A stretch of DNA of 64,000 nucleotides. Origin: Neolewinella litorea. Its GTDB lineage: Bacteria > Bacteroidota > Bacteroidia > Chitinophagales > Saprospiraceae. How positions within the stretch are numbered: the first letter of the stretch is position 1; every line of letters begins with the position of its first letter. The translations under genes were made by a program, and so were the position numbers. Below the pieces are notes generated by a model. It did no database searches. It was not told the DNA's origin and was given only the letters and a program-made list of their open reading frames with translations. Shown here in pieces: positions 40,800 to 49,627 of the stretch. The stretch spans positions 248,001 to 312,000 of the forward strand of contig NZ_SRSF01000004.1 of the NCBI RefSeq assembly GCF_004803465.1, written 5' to 3'.

Positions 40800-41909
40800 C
40801 TACAGCCAGTCGAAGTCGCCGCGGCGATCGCGGTCGGGGTGCTCGCCGTCGCCGTGGGCGGCGGTGAAGTCCCAGTCGTAGGTGTCCAGCTCCAGCAGAC
40901 TGGCCGTGAGCAGGGCGGTGCAGTGCTCGATGTCTTGGCGGCTGGCCATCTCGATCACCTGGTGCATATTGCGCAGGGGGATGGAGATGGCACCGGCGAT
41001 GCAACCCTTGGTGCCGTAGCGTTGCAGGGCGGCGGTGTCCGTGCCGCCGGCGGGCAGCAGTTCGAGCTGGGTGGGGATTTCCCGGCGCTGGGCCACCTCC
41101 TTGAGGTAGTTGACCATGCGGAAGTCCGAGATCACCGACCCGTCGAGGATCTTGATGGCTGCTCCCTTACCGAGGCAGGTGACGTTCTCGCGGCTGGAGC
41201 TGCCGGGTACGTCGTAGGCGATTGTAACGTCGAGCCCGAAGCCGAAGTCGGGGTCGATGTGCCCCACGCTGCCCATGGCGCCGCGCAGGCCTACCTCTTC
41301 CTGGACGGTGAAGGTGGCGTAGAGGTCGTAGGGCAGCTCCTGGCCCTGCAGGCGGCGCAGGGTTTCGAGGAGGATGAACACCGACACGCGGTTATCGAGC
41401 GACTTGCCCGTCACGCAGTCGCCCATTTCGATCAGGTCGCGCTCGCGCGTGATGGGGTCGCCGATGCCGACCAGTTGGTCTATCTCCTCCTTGGGCAGGC
41501 CCAGGTCGATGAAGTAGTCGTTGACGGGCACCACCTTGTTGCGCTCTTCCGTCTTCATGATGTGGATCGGCTTGCTGCCCATGACGCCGACGACGTCGCG
41601 GCGGCCGTGGACGACCACCCGCTGGGCCGTCAGGGTCTTGGGGTCGAAACCGCCCAGGGGGAGGAAGCGGATGAAGCCGTTCTCGTCCACGTGGTTGACG
41701 ATGAAGCCAATTTCGTCCATGTGGGCCGCGACCATCACGCGCTTGGGCTCGCGCCCCTTGCGGACGGCGATGACGTTACCCATGTTGTCGACGCTGACCG
41801 AATCGGCCAGTCCGCGTACCTCCTGCAGAATCAGGTTTCTGATCCGGCGCTCGAAGCCGGAGACGCCCGGGGTTTCACAGATTCGTTTGAGAAGGTCGAG
41901 GTTTTTCAT
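40800..41909 (-). CDS. M42-family metallopeptidase
   Basis: 369 residues. A di-zinc aminopeptidase with tetrahedral (TET) relatives. Metal and catalytic motifs: VMVAAHMDEIGFIV (His, Asp), TGKSLDNRVSVF (bridging Asp), FTVQEEVGLRGA (catalytic Glu pair), FGLDVTIAYD (Asp) and the C-terminal His in LRNMHQVIEMA. The last 15 or so residues (acidic and basic HGDGEHPDRDRRGDFDWL) extend past the domain. Cytoplasmic. Single gene with its own -7 box at 41931-41938. Confidence 0.93.
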   Translation of the reverse strand: MKNLDLLKRICETPGVSGFERRIRNLILQEVRGLADSVSVDNMGNVIAVRKGREPKRVMVAAHMDEIGFIVNHVDENGFIRFLPLGGFDPKTLTAQRVVVHGRRDVVGVMGSKPIHIMKTEERNKVVPVNDYFIDLGLPKEEIDQLVGIGDPITRERDLIEMGDCVTGKSLDNRVSVFILLETLRRLQGQELPYDLYATFTVQEEVGLRGAMGSVGHIDPDFGFGLDVTIAYDVPGSSSRENVTCLGKGAAIKILDGSVISDFRMVNYLKEVAQRREIPTQLELLPAGGTDTAALQRYGTKGCIAGAISIPLRNMHQVIEMASRQDIEHCTALLTASLLELDTYDWDFTAAHGDGEHPDRDRRGDFDWL

Positions 41910-41930
41910 GATTCACTGGGGTTGGGGCCG

Positions 41931-41938
41931 CAAAAATA
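41931..41938 (-). promoter_or_regulatory. -7 box (TATTTTTG) of the M42 gene
   Basis: Exact TAnnTTTG match on the minus strand, 22 bases before the ATG at 41909. Confidence 0.5.
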
Positions 41939-42100
41939 GTCTATTGTTGGTACATTGATAGGTGACCGTCGACAAGCCGTGACCAACCCGATTGCCGGGA
42001 TGCCGCTCCTTGCGGGGATGGGCAGCCGCACTATAAACCCCCGTGGACCGTTAAGCGTACAGTTACCTCAGTGCTTTACTTACCGTAAAATCTCTTCTAT

Positions 42101-43657
42101 ATGGACAGCATCAAGATCCTTTGGGCCGACGACGAAATCGACCTGTTCAAGCCGCAAATGCTGTTTCTGCGCAAAAAAGGCTATGAAGTGGTCACCGTCA
42201 CCAACGGGCACGATGCACTGGAGGAGGTGGAGAACGACAAGACCATCGACATTATCTTTCTGGACGAGAGCATGCCGGGACTTACCGGCCTGGATACCCT
42301 GGCGCGCATCAAGGATATGCAGCCCTCGATCCCCGTGGTCATGATCACCAAGAACGAAGCGGAAGACGTGATGGAGCAGGCCATCGGCAGCCAGATCGCC
42401 GACTACCTGATCAAGCCCGTCAACCCCTCCCAGATCCTCCTCACCCTCAAGAAGATCGTGGACGAGAAGCGCCTGGTGCGCGAAAAGACAACCAGCGACT
42501 ACCAGCAGGACTTCCGGCAACTGCTTATGCAGATCAACTCCGGCCTGGACAAGGCGGAATGGGTGGACATGTACAAAAAGATCATCAACTGGGAGCTCAA
42601 ACTCGACGACAGCAACAGCGACCAGATGGGCGAGATCCTCGCCGTGCAGAAACGGGAGGCCAACGCCGAGTTCTCCAAATTCGTGGAGCGCAACTATATG
42701 GACTGGGTGCAGGAAAAGGACGCGCCCATCATGTCGCACAACCTGATGCGCGAAAAGGTATTCCCGCACCTTTCCAAGGATCGTCCCACGGTCATGGTGC
42801 TGCTCGACAATATGCGCTACGACCAGTGGAAGGTCATCGAGCCCTACATCACCGAGCTGTACCGCATCGAGGAGGAGGACTACTTCTACAGCATCCTGCC
42901 CACCGCCACCCAGTACAGCCGCAACGCGATCTTTGCCGGCATGTGGCCCGCCGAGATCGAGAAGCACTACAAGCAGTGGTGGTTCAACGACAGCGAGGAG
43001 GGCGGCAAGAACAACCACGAGGCCGACCTGCTCGGAAAACAGTTCGAGCGCCTCATCCGCCGCAACGATTTCAAGTGGGACTACACCAAGGTGACCCGCA
43101 CCAACTTCGCCCGGCAGATGCAGGACCGCGCCCTGGACTTTCTGAACAACGACCTGACCGTCATCGTCTACAACTTCATCGACATGCTCAGCCACGCCCG
43201 CACGGAGATGGAAGTCCTCAAGGAACTGGCCGGCGACGAAAAGGCATACCGCAGCCTCACCCGCAGCTGGTTCGAGAACAGCCCCCTCTGGGCCACACTG
43301 CGCCGCCTGGCCGAGCGCGACATCAACCTGATCATCACCACCGACCACGGTACCATCCGCGTGAACACCCCCAGCCGGGTTGTCGGCGACCGCGACACCA
43401 GCACCAACCTGCGCTACAAGCTCGGCCGCAACCTCCAGTACGAGGAAAAGGACGTACTGGAAGTCCGCGAACCCAAGGAGGCCAAGCTGCCCCGCCCCAA
43501 CCTGAGCAGCAGCTACATTTTCGCCAAGGAAGACAAGTTTTTCCTCTACCCCAACAACTACAACTACTACAACAACTACTACCGCGACACCTTCCAGCAC
43601 GGCGGCATCAGCCTGGAGGAGATCGTCTGCCCGGTAGTAAGGCTCCGCACCCGCTAG
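42101..43657 (+). CDS. porX: T9SS regulator PorX (receiver plus PglZ phosphodiesterase)
   Basis: 518 residues. Receiver domain (about 1-125): WADDEIDL, phosphoacceptor Asp in IIFLDESMPGL, Thr in VMITKNEA and Lys in YLIKPVNP. A helical linker leads to a PglZ alkaline-phosphatase-like domain: LLDNMRYDQWKVIEP, PTATQYSRNAIFAG (nucleophile Thr), YNFIDMLSHARTEM and LIITTDHGTIRVNTP (metal Asp and His). In Porphyromonas and Flavobacterium PorX works with the kinase PorY to control T9SS and can hydrolyse oligonucleotides. The cognate kinase is not next to it. The C-terminal part is unusually Tyr/Asn-rich (NNYNYYNNYYRD). Confidence 0.93.
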   Translation: MDSIKILWADDEIDLFKPQMLFLRKKGYEVVTVTNGHDALEEVENDKTIDIIFLDESMPGLTGLDTLARIKDMQPSIPVVMITKNEAEDVMEQAIGSQIADYLIKPVNPSQILLTLKKIVDEKRLVREKTTSDYQQDFRQLLMQINSGLDKAEWVDMYKKIINWELKLDDSNSDQMGEILAVQKREANAEFSKFVERNYMDWVQEKDAPIMSHNLMREKVFPHLSKDRPTVMVLLDNMRYDQWKVIEPYITELYRIEEEDYFYSILPTATQYSRNAIFAGMWPAEIEKHYKQWWFNDSEEGGKNNHEADLLGKQFERLIRRNDFKWDYTKVTRTNFARQMQDRALDFLNNDLTVIVYNFIDMLSHARTEMEVLKELAGDEKAYRSLTRSWFENSPLWATLRRLAERDINLIITTDHGTIRVNTPSRVVGDRDTSTNLRYKLGRNLQYEEKDVLEVREPKEAKLPRPNLSSSYIFAKEDKFFLYPNNYNYYNNYYRDTFQHGGISLEEIVCPVVRLRTR

Positions 43658-43707
43658 TACGATGCGGCCTCAAGCCGCGGCAGTACAAAGCGGCCTCAGG
43701 CAGCGCC
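43656..43707. repeat. 26-base tandem duplication after porX
   Basis: Two adjacent 26-base units, both AGTAC.A.GCGGCCTCA.GC.GCG.C with four or five differences. They begin at the porX stop codon. A stem GGGCAG/CTGCCC follows at 43728-43745 without a T-run. Confidence 0.6.
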
Positions 43708-43774
43708 AAACAACACGGTGTCCAACCGGGCAGAATACGCTGCCCAGCCGAGCCTGAATTCCAACCCAGAACGT

Positions 43775-46700
43775 CTACCGTCCAACCTTAACCGGCAATC
43801 CACCCACTCCCCACCGGGGATTAGCCTCAGCCCCCATCACCAGCCGCAGCTCTCCCCCACCCAGTAATTCCCGCGCCGGGAACCAAAAGGTAGCAAGCGG
43901 CTTCCCGTTCAAGGTGGCCGACTGCACGTACTTATTCTCGAACGAAGCGTTCTCCGCCACGATCGTGAAGGTCTTGCCCCGGCCGTACCGCTCGCCCAGG
44001 TTAATCTCTACCCGTTCATAGAGCGGACTGCCGATCTCGTAAATGGGTTCCATGGCCGTGCCGCCGTCGGTCTGGAAGAGGCCCAGGGCCGACATCACGA
44101 ACCAGGCGCTCATCTGTCCCTGGTCTTCGTCGCCGAGGTAAGCATTGGAGACGCCGGAGCCGTAGTAGCGGTCCAGGATATCGCGGTTCCACTTTTGGGT
44201 GAGCCAGGGCCGGCCGGCCCAGTTGAACAGGAAGCTGAAGTGCATGGACTGCTGGTTACCCTGGATGACGGGAAAGTCCCAGTACAACTCATTCGGGGCG
44301 TTGTAGCGCCAGGGGCTGCTCACCCGGAACCCGTCGTCGAGGCGCCGGACGAAGCGGTCGACGCCGATCTTGTCGATCAGGGCGGGTACGTCCTGGGGAA
44401 CGAAGAAGGTAAGTTGCCAGGCGTTGCCTTCCACGTACTGGTGGTTCCCGCCGGTCTTCAGGGGGTCAAAGTCGGCGTACCACTCGCCGCTGGAATGACG
44501 GAGCCGGGCAAAGCCCACCGTCGTATCGATGGCGTTCTCCCACCAGTAGGCGCGGTCCATGAATTCCCGGTACAGGTTGTCCTTCCCGAGCGCACCGGCA
44601 AACTGGGCCACAGCATAGTCGTCGAAGGCGTATTCCAGGGAATTGGAGAAGCGCCCCCGGTTATAGGGCACGTAGTGGTGCTCTAGGTAAGTCTCCAGAT
44701 CGCGGTTGCCGGCGAAACCGTGTCCCACGGTATCACCCGGGGTAGTCTGCATCTTGTGCACGGCAGTGAAGGCTTTTTCGGCGTCGAAGTCGCGGATGCC
44801 CATTTGGTAGGCCCCCACGATCAGCGGGATTTCGTGCTCGGCGACCATTACCGGGATGTACTCCATGCCGGCCGGCCCCTTGGCCAGCCAACCGTTGGCG
44901 TCGTACATGGCGAGCTGGGAATTGACCCATTTGGAGGACCACTCGGGGACGACAAGGTTCCAGAACTGGTTCAGGTTCCAGAAGGTATTCCAGAAGGCAT
45001 CGCAGCCCAGGGCGACAGCGCCCGGATCATGCAGCTTGCGGACGGTCTCCGTCGCGTCCACCCAGCTCCCGTCGACATCGCTGAAGATGTTCCGGCTCAC
45101 GATGGCGCGGTACATGTTGGAGTAGAAACGCACCTTCTCCTGGCGGTCGGGGGTGGAGATGGCGACCCGCCCCAACAGGTCATTCCAGGCGGTTACCTGC
45201 TGCTCGCGGACCGCGTCGAAGTCCCAGCCGTAGGGTTCACTGATCTCCGCCGCCAGGTTCTCTTGCGCGTTTTCGATACTTACGTAGGAAAGGCCGGTGC
45301 GCGTCTGCACCATCGGCTCTTCGCCGGTGTTGAACTCCAGGATCGCCACCACGTCTTCGGGCCGTTCCAGGACCAGCGAATCCCGGTCGTCCACCAGCAG
45401 GGTATCCCCGGCCCCCGGCTCAGGGCCGTCGTACCATACCCGGAACCGCTTGATCGGTTGGTCGAACTCGAGGACGAAGTGGAGGATGTATTCCTGCTCA
45501 ATGTCGTCCCAGGCCCGCTCCGCGTCGCCGTTTTCGATCATCTGCTTGCGGTAATACCGCTCGCCCCACACGCCGGGCGTCACCTGCCGGCTGTAACCCA
45601 CGATCCGGTTAGGGCCGTCCTGTGCCAGGAAGGCTTCCTCGATTCGGTAGTCGTATTCCGCGGGAATCTTCAGGTCGACCAGGATGCGCGACCGGGCATC
45701 CCCCGCCGGATAGGTGTAGCGCTGAAAGCTGGCGCGGGTCGTAGCCGTAAGTTCGGCGCGGATGTCGTAGTCGGTAAGCTGGACGGAGTAGTAGCCCAGC
45801 GGGGCCTCCTCGGTGGCCTTGTCGATGCGCGACCGGTAGCCGCTGTCGGGGTCCGTCGGGTCGCCCATCGTGGTCTGCAAGGGGCCGTTGGTGGGGAAAG
45901 TCCCGAGTCCGGCCATAGTCCACTCGTGGACGTGGCTGAAGGTGCCGACGTTCTCGAAGGTAGGCTGGTAGCCGGCCTGCCAGCCGGCGTTCTGGTTGTC
46001 CGGACTGATCTTCACCATTCCGAAGGGCATCCAGGGGCCGGGGGCAATCATCCAGCGGGAATGGCCGGTACCGATCCGCGTGTCCACGTAATCCGCGGGG
46101 CGGTTGACCCTTTGGGGTGCCCGTTCGATTTGCCCGGAGGACAGTAATTCCCCATCCGCCCTGACTTCGTATGTGCCCTCACGGGGGGCGTCCACCGCCG
46201 GGAGGGGAACCTCGAAGGCGTGTCGCCCGTGGACCACCCGCTCCTGAAAAACCTCCCGCCCGTCCAGCAGTACGGAAAGGACCGGTGCCCCCTCCAGGTG
46301 CTGCACGTCGACGAGCAAGGGCTGCACGCGCCCGTCCCCGGCCTCGATCTCATAGTCGGCGGCCGCTACACCGTGCAGGAACAGTCCGCCGGGAGGTATG
46401 AGCCTGGTCTGCCCCGGTCCCTGCAAGCTCAGGTAATCAAACACCAACCAGCTGCCGGTCAGGCTGGTAATTTCGACGACGTTGCCGCCTTCCCGCAGGT
46501 CCGCCGCGTCGAGGGTCATCACCAGCTTCTGCGGGCGGGAGCGGTTGCCGGCACCGGTCAGGGCGTCCTCGCTTTCTCCGGGGTCGAGCTGGAATTTTTG
46601 CACCTTTCCATTGACGGTGACGCGCACCAGGGGTGGGTCATCCGGACTGCAATCCAGTACGCCCACTACGAGTTGGTACGGCACGGCATCCCGCGTCCCC

Positions 46701-47011
46701 GCCAGATTGAACAACAGGTTCAGTTCGTGGGGGCGGATGCCTGAGAGCCGTGAGGTGCCGCCCCAGTAGTCGACGGTGCCGGGCAGCACGTAGGGGAAAC
46801 CCCGTTCCAGGGTGTCTTGCCCGAGGGCGAAGTAACGGTCTTCCCAGCCGAAGTCGTTGGCCAGGAAGCTTTCGTAGCCGGCCGGGGCCAGGGCAAACTC
46901 CCCCGCGCTGCCGTCGGGTTCGCCGAGCTGCCAGATGGTGGCCTGCGCGGAAAGCGCGCCGGTGGACAATACGAGCAAAGCGAGGGTAGTGCGCAAAAGT
47001 AGAGGAAGCAT
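43775..47011 (-). CDS. GH92-family glycoside hydrolase (alpha-mannosidase-like), secreted
   Basis: About 1078 residues. Signal peptide (LPLLLRTTLALLVLSTGALS). A lyase-type beta-sandwich follows (about 25-190: TIWQLGEPDGSAGEFALAPA, GNVVEITSLTGSWLVFDYLS), then the GH92 module. Motifs: ISPDNQNAGWQAGYQ, FSHVHEWTMAGLGTFP, LGCDAFWNTFW, YVEGNAWQLTFFVPQD (acid Glu region) and LGDEDQGQMSAWFVMSALGL (base Asp region). GH92 enzymes are calcium-dependent exo-alpha-mannosidases. The usual HTHLSG and YTW are altered here (HVHEWT, LTF), so substrate preference may differ. The ATG at 47011 heads the signal peptide; a TTG lies five codons upstream. Divergent from rnhB. Confidence 0.88.
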   Translation of the reverse strand: MLPLLLRTTLALLVLSTGALSAQATIWQLGEPDGSAGEFALAPAGYESFLANDFGWEDRYFALGQDTLERGFPYVLPGTVDYWGGTSRLSGIRPHELNLLFNLAGTRDAVPYQLVVGVLDCSPDDPPLVRVTVNGKVQKFQLDPGESEDALTGAGNRSRPQKLVMTLDAADLREGGNVVEITSLTGSWLVFDYLSLQGPGQTRLIPPGGLFLHGVAAADYEIEAGDGRVQPLLVDVQHLEGAPVLSVLLDGREVFQERVVHGRHAFEVPLPAVDAPREGTYEVRADGELLSSGQIERAPQRVNRPADYVDTRIGTGHSRWMIAPGPWMPFGMVKISPDNQNAGWQAGYQPTFENVGTFSHVHEWTMAGLGTFPTNGPLQTTMGDPTDPDSGYRSRIDKATEEAPLGYYSVQLTDYDIRAELTATTRASFQRYTYPAGDARSRILVDLKIPAEYDYRIEEAFLAQDGPNRIVGYSRQVTPGVWGERYYRKQMIENGDAERAWDDIEQEYILHFVLEFDQPIKRFRVWYDGPEPGAGDTLLVDDRDSLVLERPEDVVAILEFNTGEEPMVQTRTGLSYVSIENAQENLAAEISEPYGWDFDAVREQQVTAWNDLLGRVAISTPDRQEKVRFYSNMYRAIVSRNIFSDVDGSWVDATETVRKLHDPGAVALGCDAFWNTFWNLNQFWNLVVPEWSSKWVNSQLAMYDANGWLAKGPAGMEYIPVMVAEHEIPLIVGAYQMGIRDFDAEKAFTAVHKMQTTPGDTVGHGFAGNRDLETYLEHHYVPYNRGRFSNSLEYAFDDYAVAQFAGALGKDNLYREFMDRAYWWENAIDTTVGFARLRHSSGEWYADFDPLKTGGNHQYVEGNAWQLTFFVPQDVPALIDKIGVDRFVRRLDDGFRVSSPWRYNAPNELYWDFPVIQGNQQSMHFSFLFNWAGRPWLTQKWNRDILDRYYGSGVSNAYLGDEDQGQMSAWFVMSALGLFQTDGGTAMEPIYEIGSPLYERVEINLGERYGRGKTFTIVAENASFENKYVQSATLNGKPLATFWFPARELLGGGELRLVMGAEANPRWGVGGLPVKVGR

Positions 47012-47014
47012 TCC

Positions 47015-47022
47015 CGAATGTA
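47015..47022 (-). promoter_or_regulatory. Possible -7 box of the GH92 gene
   Basis: TACATTCG (one mismatch to TAnnTTTG) on the minus strand ends three bases before the ATG at 47011. It would give a leaderless message. Confidence 0.3.
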
Positions 47023-47073
47023 GCAAGCCCGGTCGTATGATGCAGGGTGGGGCGGATATTGTAATTTCCCCCC

Positions 47074-47679
47074 GTGTTACAACCCTACCACACCAAGGGC
47101 CGCCTGGAGGCCGGCTGCGACGAGGCCGGCCGCGGCTGCCTGGCCGGACCCGTCTTCGCCGCCGCGGTGATCCTGCCCCCGGACTACGACAACCCCCGGC
47201 TGAACGACAGCAAGAAGCTTGACGAATCCGCCCGCGATGCCCTGCGCCGGGAGATCGAGGCCGACGCCCTGGCCTGGCGCGTGGCCCGCTGCAGCGTGGA
47301 GGAGATCGACCGCTACAACATCTTCCAGTCGAGCTACCGCGCGATGCACCGCGCGATCGATGCCCTGGCCGTGCGCCCCGATTTCCTCCTCATCGACGGC
47401 AAGTTCTTCGTTCCCTACGCCGGAATTGACCACCTTTGCGTGATCAAGGGGGACGGCAAGTATCAAAGCATCGCCGCGGCCGGTATCCTGGCCAAGACAC
47501 ACCGCGACGCCTACCTGCTGGACCTCCACCAAAAATACCCCCAGTTCGGCTGGAATACCAACCGGGGGTACCCCACGAAAGCCCACCGTGCCGCCATCGA
47601 GCAACACGGGGCGACCGTACATCACCGCCGTAGCTTTACCCTCCTGCCGGGGGGGAAGCAATACCGACTCTTCCAGTAA
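47074..47679 (+). CDS. rnhB: Ribonuclease HII
   Basis: 201 residues, normal. Removes RNA from RNA-DNA hybrids and embedded ribonucleotides. Active-site acidic residues are in AGCDEAGRGCLAGPVFAA (Asp-Glu), LLIDGKFFVPY (Asp) and the later KTHRDAYLLDLH (Asp). Motifs LNDSKKLDESARD and VIKGDGKYQSIAAAGILAK are typical. The start is GTG at 47074; no ATG exists before the first motif. Followed 89 bases later by der on the same strand. Confidence 0.97.
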   Translation: MLQPYHTKGRLEAGCDEAGRGCLAGPVFAAAVILPPDYDNPRLNDSKKLDESARDALRREIEADALAWRVARCSVEEIDRYNIFQSSYRAMHRAIDALAVRPDFLLIDGKFFVPYAGIDHLCVIKGDGKYQSIAAAGILAKTHRDAYLLDLHQKYPQFGWNTNRGYPTKAHRAAIEQHGATVHHRRSFTLLPGGKQYRLFQ

Positions 47680-47768
47680 GCCGCACCGCAGCCCGCGGGC
47701 GGCGAACGAAAAGGCGGTACTATTGTACTACGGTAACAGTAAGACTACCGAATCAGACCCCCCAATTT

Positions 47769-49070
47769 ATGGATATCGTTGCCATCGTAGGACGCCCGAA
47801 CGTCGGGAAATCCACCCTCTTCAACCGCCTCATCGGGGAACGGCAGAGCATCGTCGACAACCAGAGCGGCGTGACCCGCGACCGGCAGTACGGCCGGAGC
47901 CACTGGAACGGCAAGGAATTCGCGGTGGTCGACACCGGGGGATTCGTGCGCAACAGCGACGATGTTTTCGAAGCCGCCATCCGCGACCAGGTGGAGATCG
48001 CCATCGAGGAGGCTACCGTCATCCTGTTCATGGTCGACGTCACCACGGGCATTACCGACCTCGACGAGGAGGTGGCCCAGATGCTGCGGCGCGCCGACAA
48101 GCCCGTCCTGCTGGCCGTCAACAAGGTCGACAACAACCAGCGGCAACTGGAGGCCAACGAATTCTGGTCGCTGGGCTTCGAGCAGACCTTCTTTCTCTCC
48201 TCCGTTACCGGCAGCGGTACGGGCGACCTGCTCGACGCGGCCGTAGAGTACATCACCAATCACGAGGAAGAGCCCAATGAGCTGATGCAACTCGCCATCG
48301 TGGGGCAGCCCAACGCCGGCAAGTCCAGCTTTATCAACTCCCTGCTCGGCGAGGAGCGCAACATCGTCACCGACATCGCCGGCACCACCCGCGACTCGAT
48401 AAACAGCCACTACAACAAGTTTGGCAAGGAGTTCATCCTCATCGACACGGCCGGCATCCGCAAGAAGGCCAAGGTGCACGAGAACCTCGAGTACTACTCC
48501 GTCATGCGCGCCATCCGCGCCATCGAGAAGGCCGACGTATGCGTGCTCATGATCGACGCCACCGACCACGTGGAGAGCCAGGACCTGGCCATCTTCCGAC
48601 TCGCCCAACGCAACAACAAGGGCATCGTCATCGCCATCAACAAGTGGGACCTCGTCAAGGACAAGGAAACCAACACCGCCCGCGACTACGAGGCCGAGGT
48701 GCGCCGCCGCTTCGCCCCCTTCAGCGACGTCCCCGTCATTTTCATGAGCGTCACCGAGAAGCAGCGCATCATGAAGACCATCGAGGCCGCCGAACAGGTA
48801 TACGCCAACCGCACCCGCCGCATCCCCACCTCCAAGCTCAACGACGTCATGCTCCCCGCCATCGAGCGCTACGGCCCCCCGGCCTCCCGCGGGCGCGTCA
48901 TCTCCATCAAGTTCGTTTCCCAGCTGCCCCTGGCCTACCCGGCCTTCGCCTTCTTCTGCAACCACCCCCAGCACGTAAAAGAGAGCTACAAAAACTACCT
49001 GGAAAATCAGCTCCGGGAAAATTTCGACTTCACCGGCGTACCCATCACCATCTTCTTCCGGCAGAAGTAG
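47769..49070 (+). CDS. der: Ribosome biogenesis GTPase Der
   Basis: 433 residues. Two tandem GTPase domains: G1 GRPNVGKST and GQPNAGKSS; G3 DTGGF and DTAGI; G4 NKVD and NKWD. The C-terminal KH-like domain (about 350-433) ends FDFTGVPITIFFRQK. Needed for 50S subunit assembly. The ATG at 47769 starts MDIVAIVGRPNVGKST, leaving no spare N-terminus. Confidence 0.98.
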   Translation: MDIVAIVGRPNVGKSTLFNRLIGERQSIVDNQSGVTRDRQYGRSHWNGKEFAVVDTGGFVRNSDDVFEAAIRDQVEIAIEEATVILFMVDVTTGITDLDEEVAQMLRRADKPVLLAVNKVDNNQRQLEANEFWSLGFEQTFFLSSVTGSGTGDLLDAAVEYITNHEEEPNELMQLAIVGQPNAGKSSFINSLLGEERNIVTDIAGTTRDSINSHYNKFGKEFILIDTAGIRKKAKVHENLEYYSVMRAIRAIEKADVCVLMIDATDHVESQDLAIFRLAQRNNKGIVIAINKWDLVKDKETNTARDYEAEVRRRFAPFSDVPVIFMSVTEKQRIMKTIEAAEQVYANRTRRIPTSKLNDVMLPAIERYGPPASRGRVISIKFVSQLPLAYPAFAFFCNHPQHVKESYKNYLENQLRENFDFTGVPITIFFRQK

Positions 49071-49075
49071 GGAGC

Positions 49076-49574
49076 GATGGTGAAATCCTTGATTTCCTGG
49101 GTCCTAGTTCTTTAGGTTGTTAGTTCTTTAGGCTTTTAGTTTCGTGCCCTGATATTGCCCCGGCATAAGCCAAGAGAGCGCTGGCGTAATTCTTGATCTC
49201 CTGAGTGCTAGTTCTTTAGGCTGTTAGTTCTTTAGGCGTTTAGTTTCGTGCCCTGATATTGCCCCGGCATAAGCGGAGAGAGCGCTGGCGTAATTCTTGA
49301 TCTCCCGGGTGCTAGTTCTTTAGGCGTTTAGTCTCGTGCCCTGATATTGCCCCGTCATAAGCGGAGAGAACGCTAGCGCAATTCTTGATCTCCTGGGTCC
49401 TAGTTCTTTAGGCTCTTAGTTCTTTAGGCATTTAGTTTCGTGCCCTGATATTGCCCTGGCATAAGCGAAGAGAGCGCTGGCGTAATTCTTGATCTCCTGG
49501 GTGCTAGTTCTTTAGGCTGTTGGTTCTTCAGTCTATTACTCCCGTACCCTGACAACGCCCCGGCCCGAGCGAAG
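49076..49574. repeat. Nested tandem repeat, unit 104 bases, about five copies
   Basis: Copies begin at about 49076 (first copy diverged at its 5' end), 49175 (104 bases), 49279 (88), 49367 (104) and 49471 (last copy diverged at its 3' end). Shared cores are GCTGGCGTAATTCTTGATCT and TCGTGCCCTGATATTGCCCC. Inside each unit a 16-base module TAGTTCTTTAGGC.(G/T)T occurs twice, and the 88-base copy has exactly one module fewer. The whole interval 49071-49627 has no gene. Confidence 0.92.
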
Positions 49575-49627
49575 CGAGGGACAAATGCATCCTAATTCAC
49601 CAATTCACTAACTCACTCCTTCACCCC

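Noticed and set aside
49076-49574. CRISPR array
   Set aside because: The repeats are long (104 bases), contiguous and without unique spacers, and no cas genes are present.
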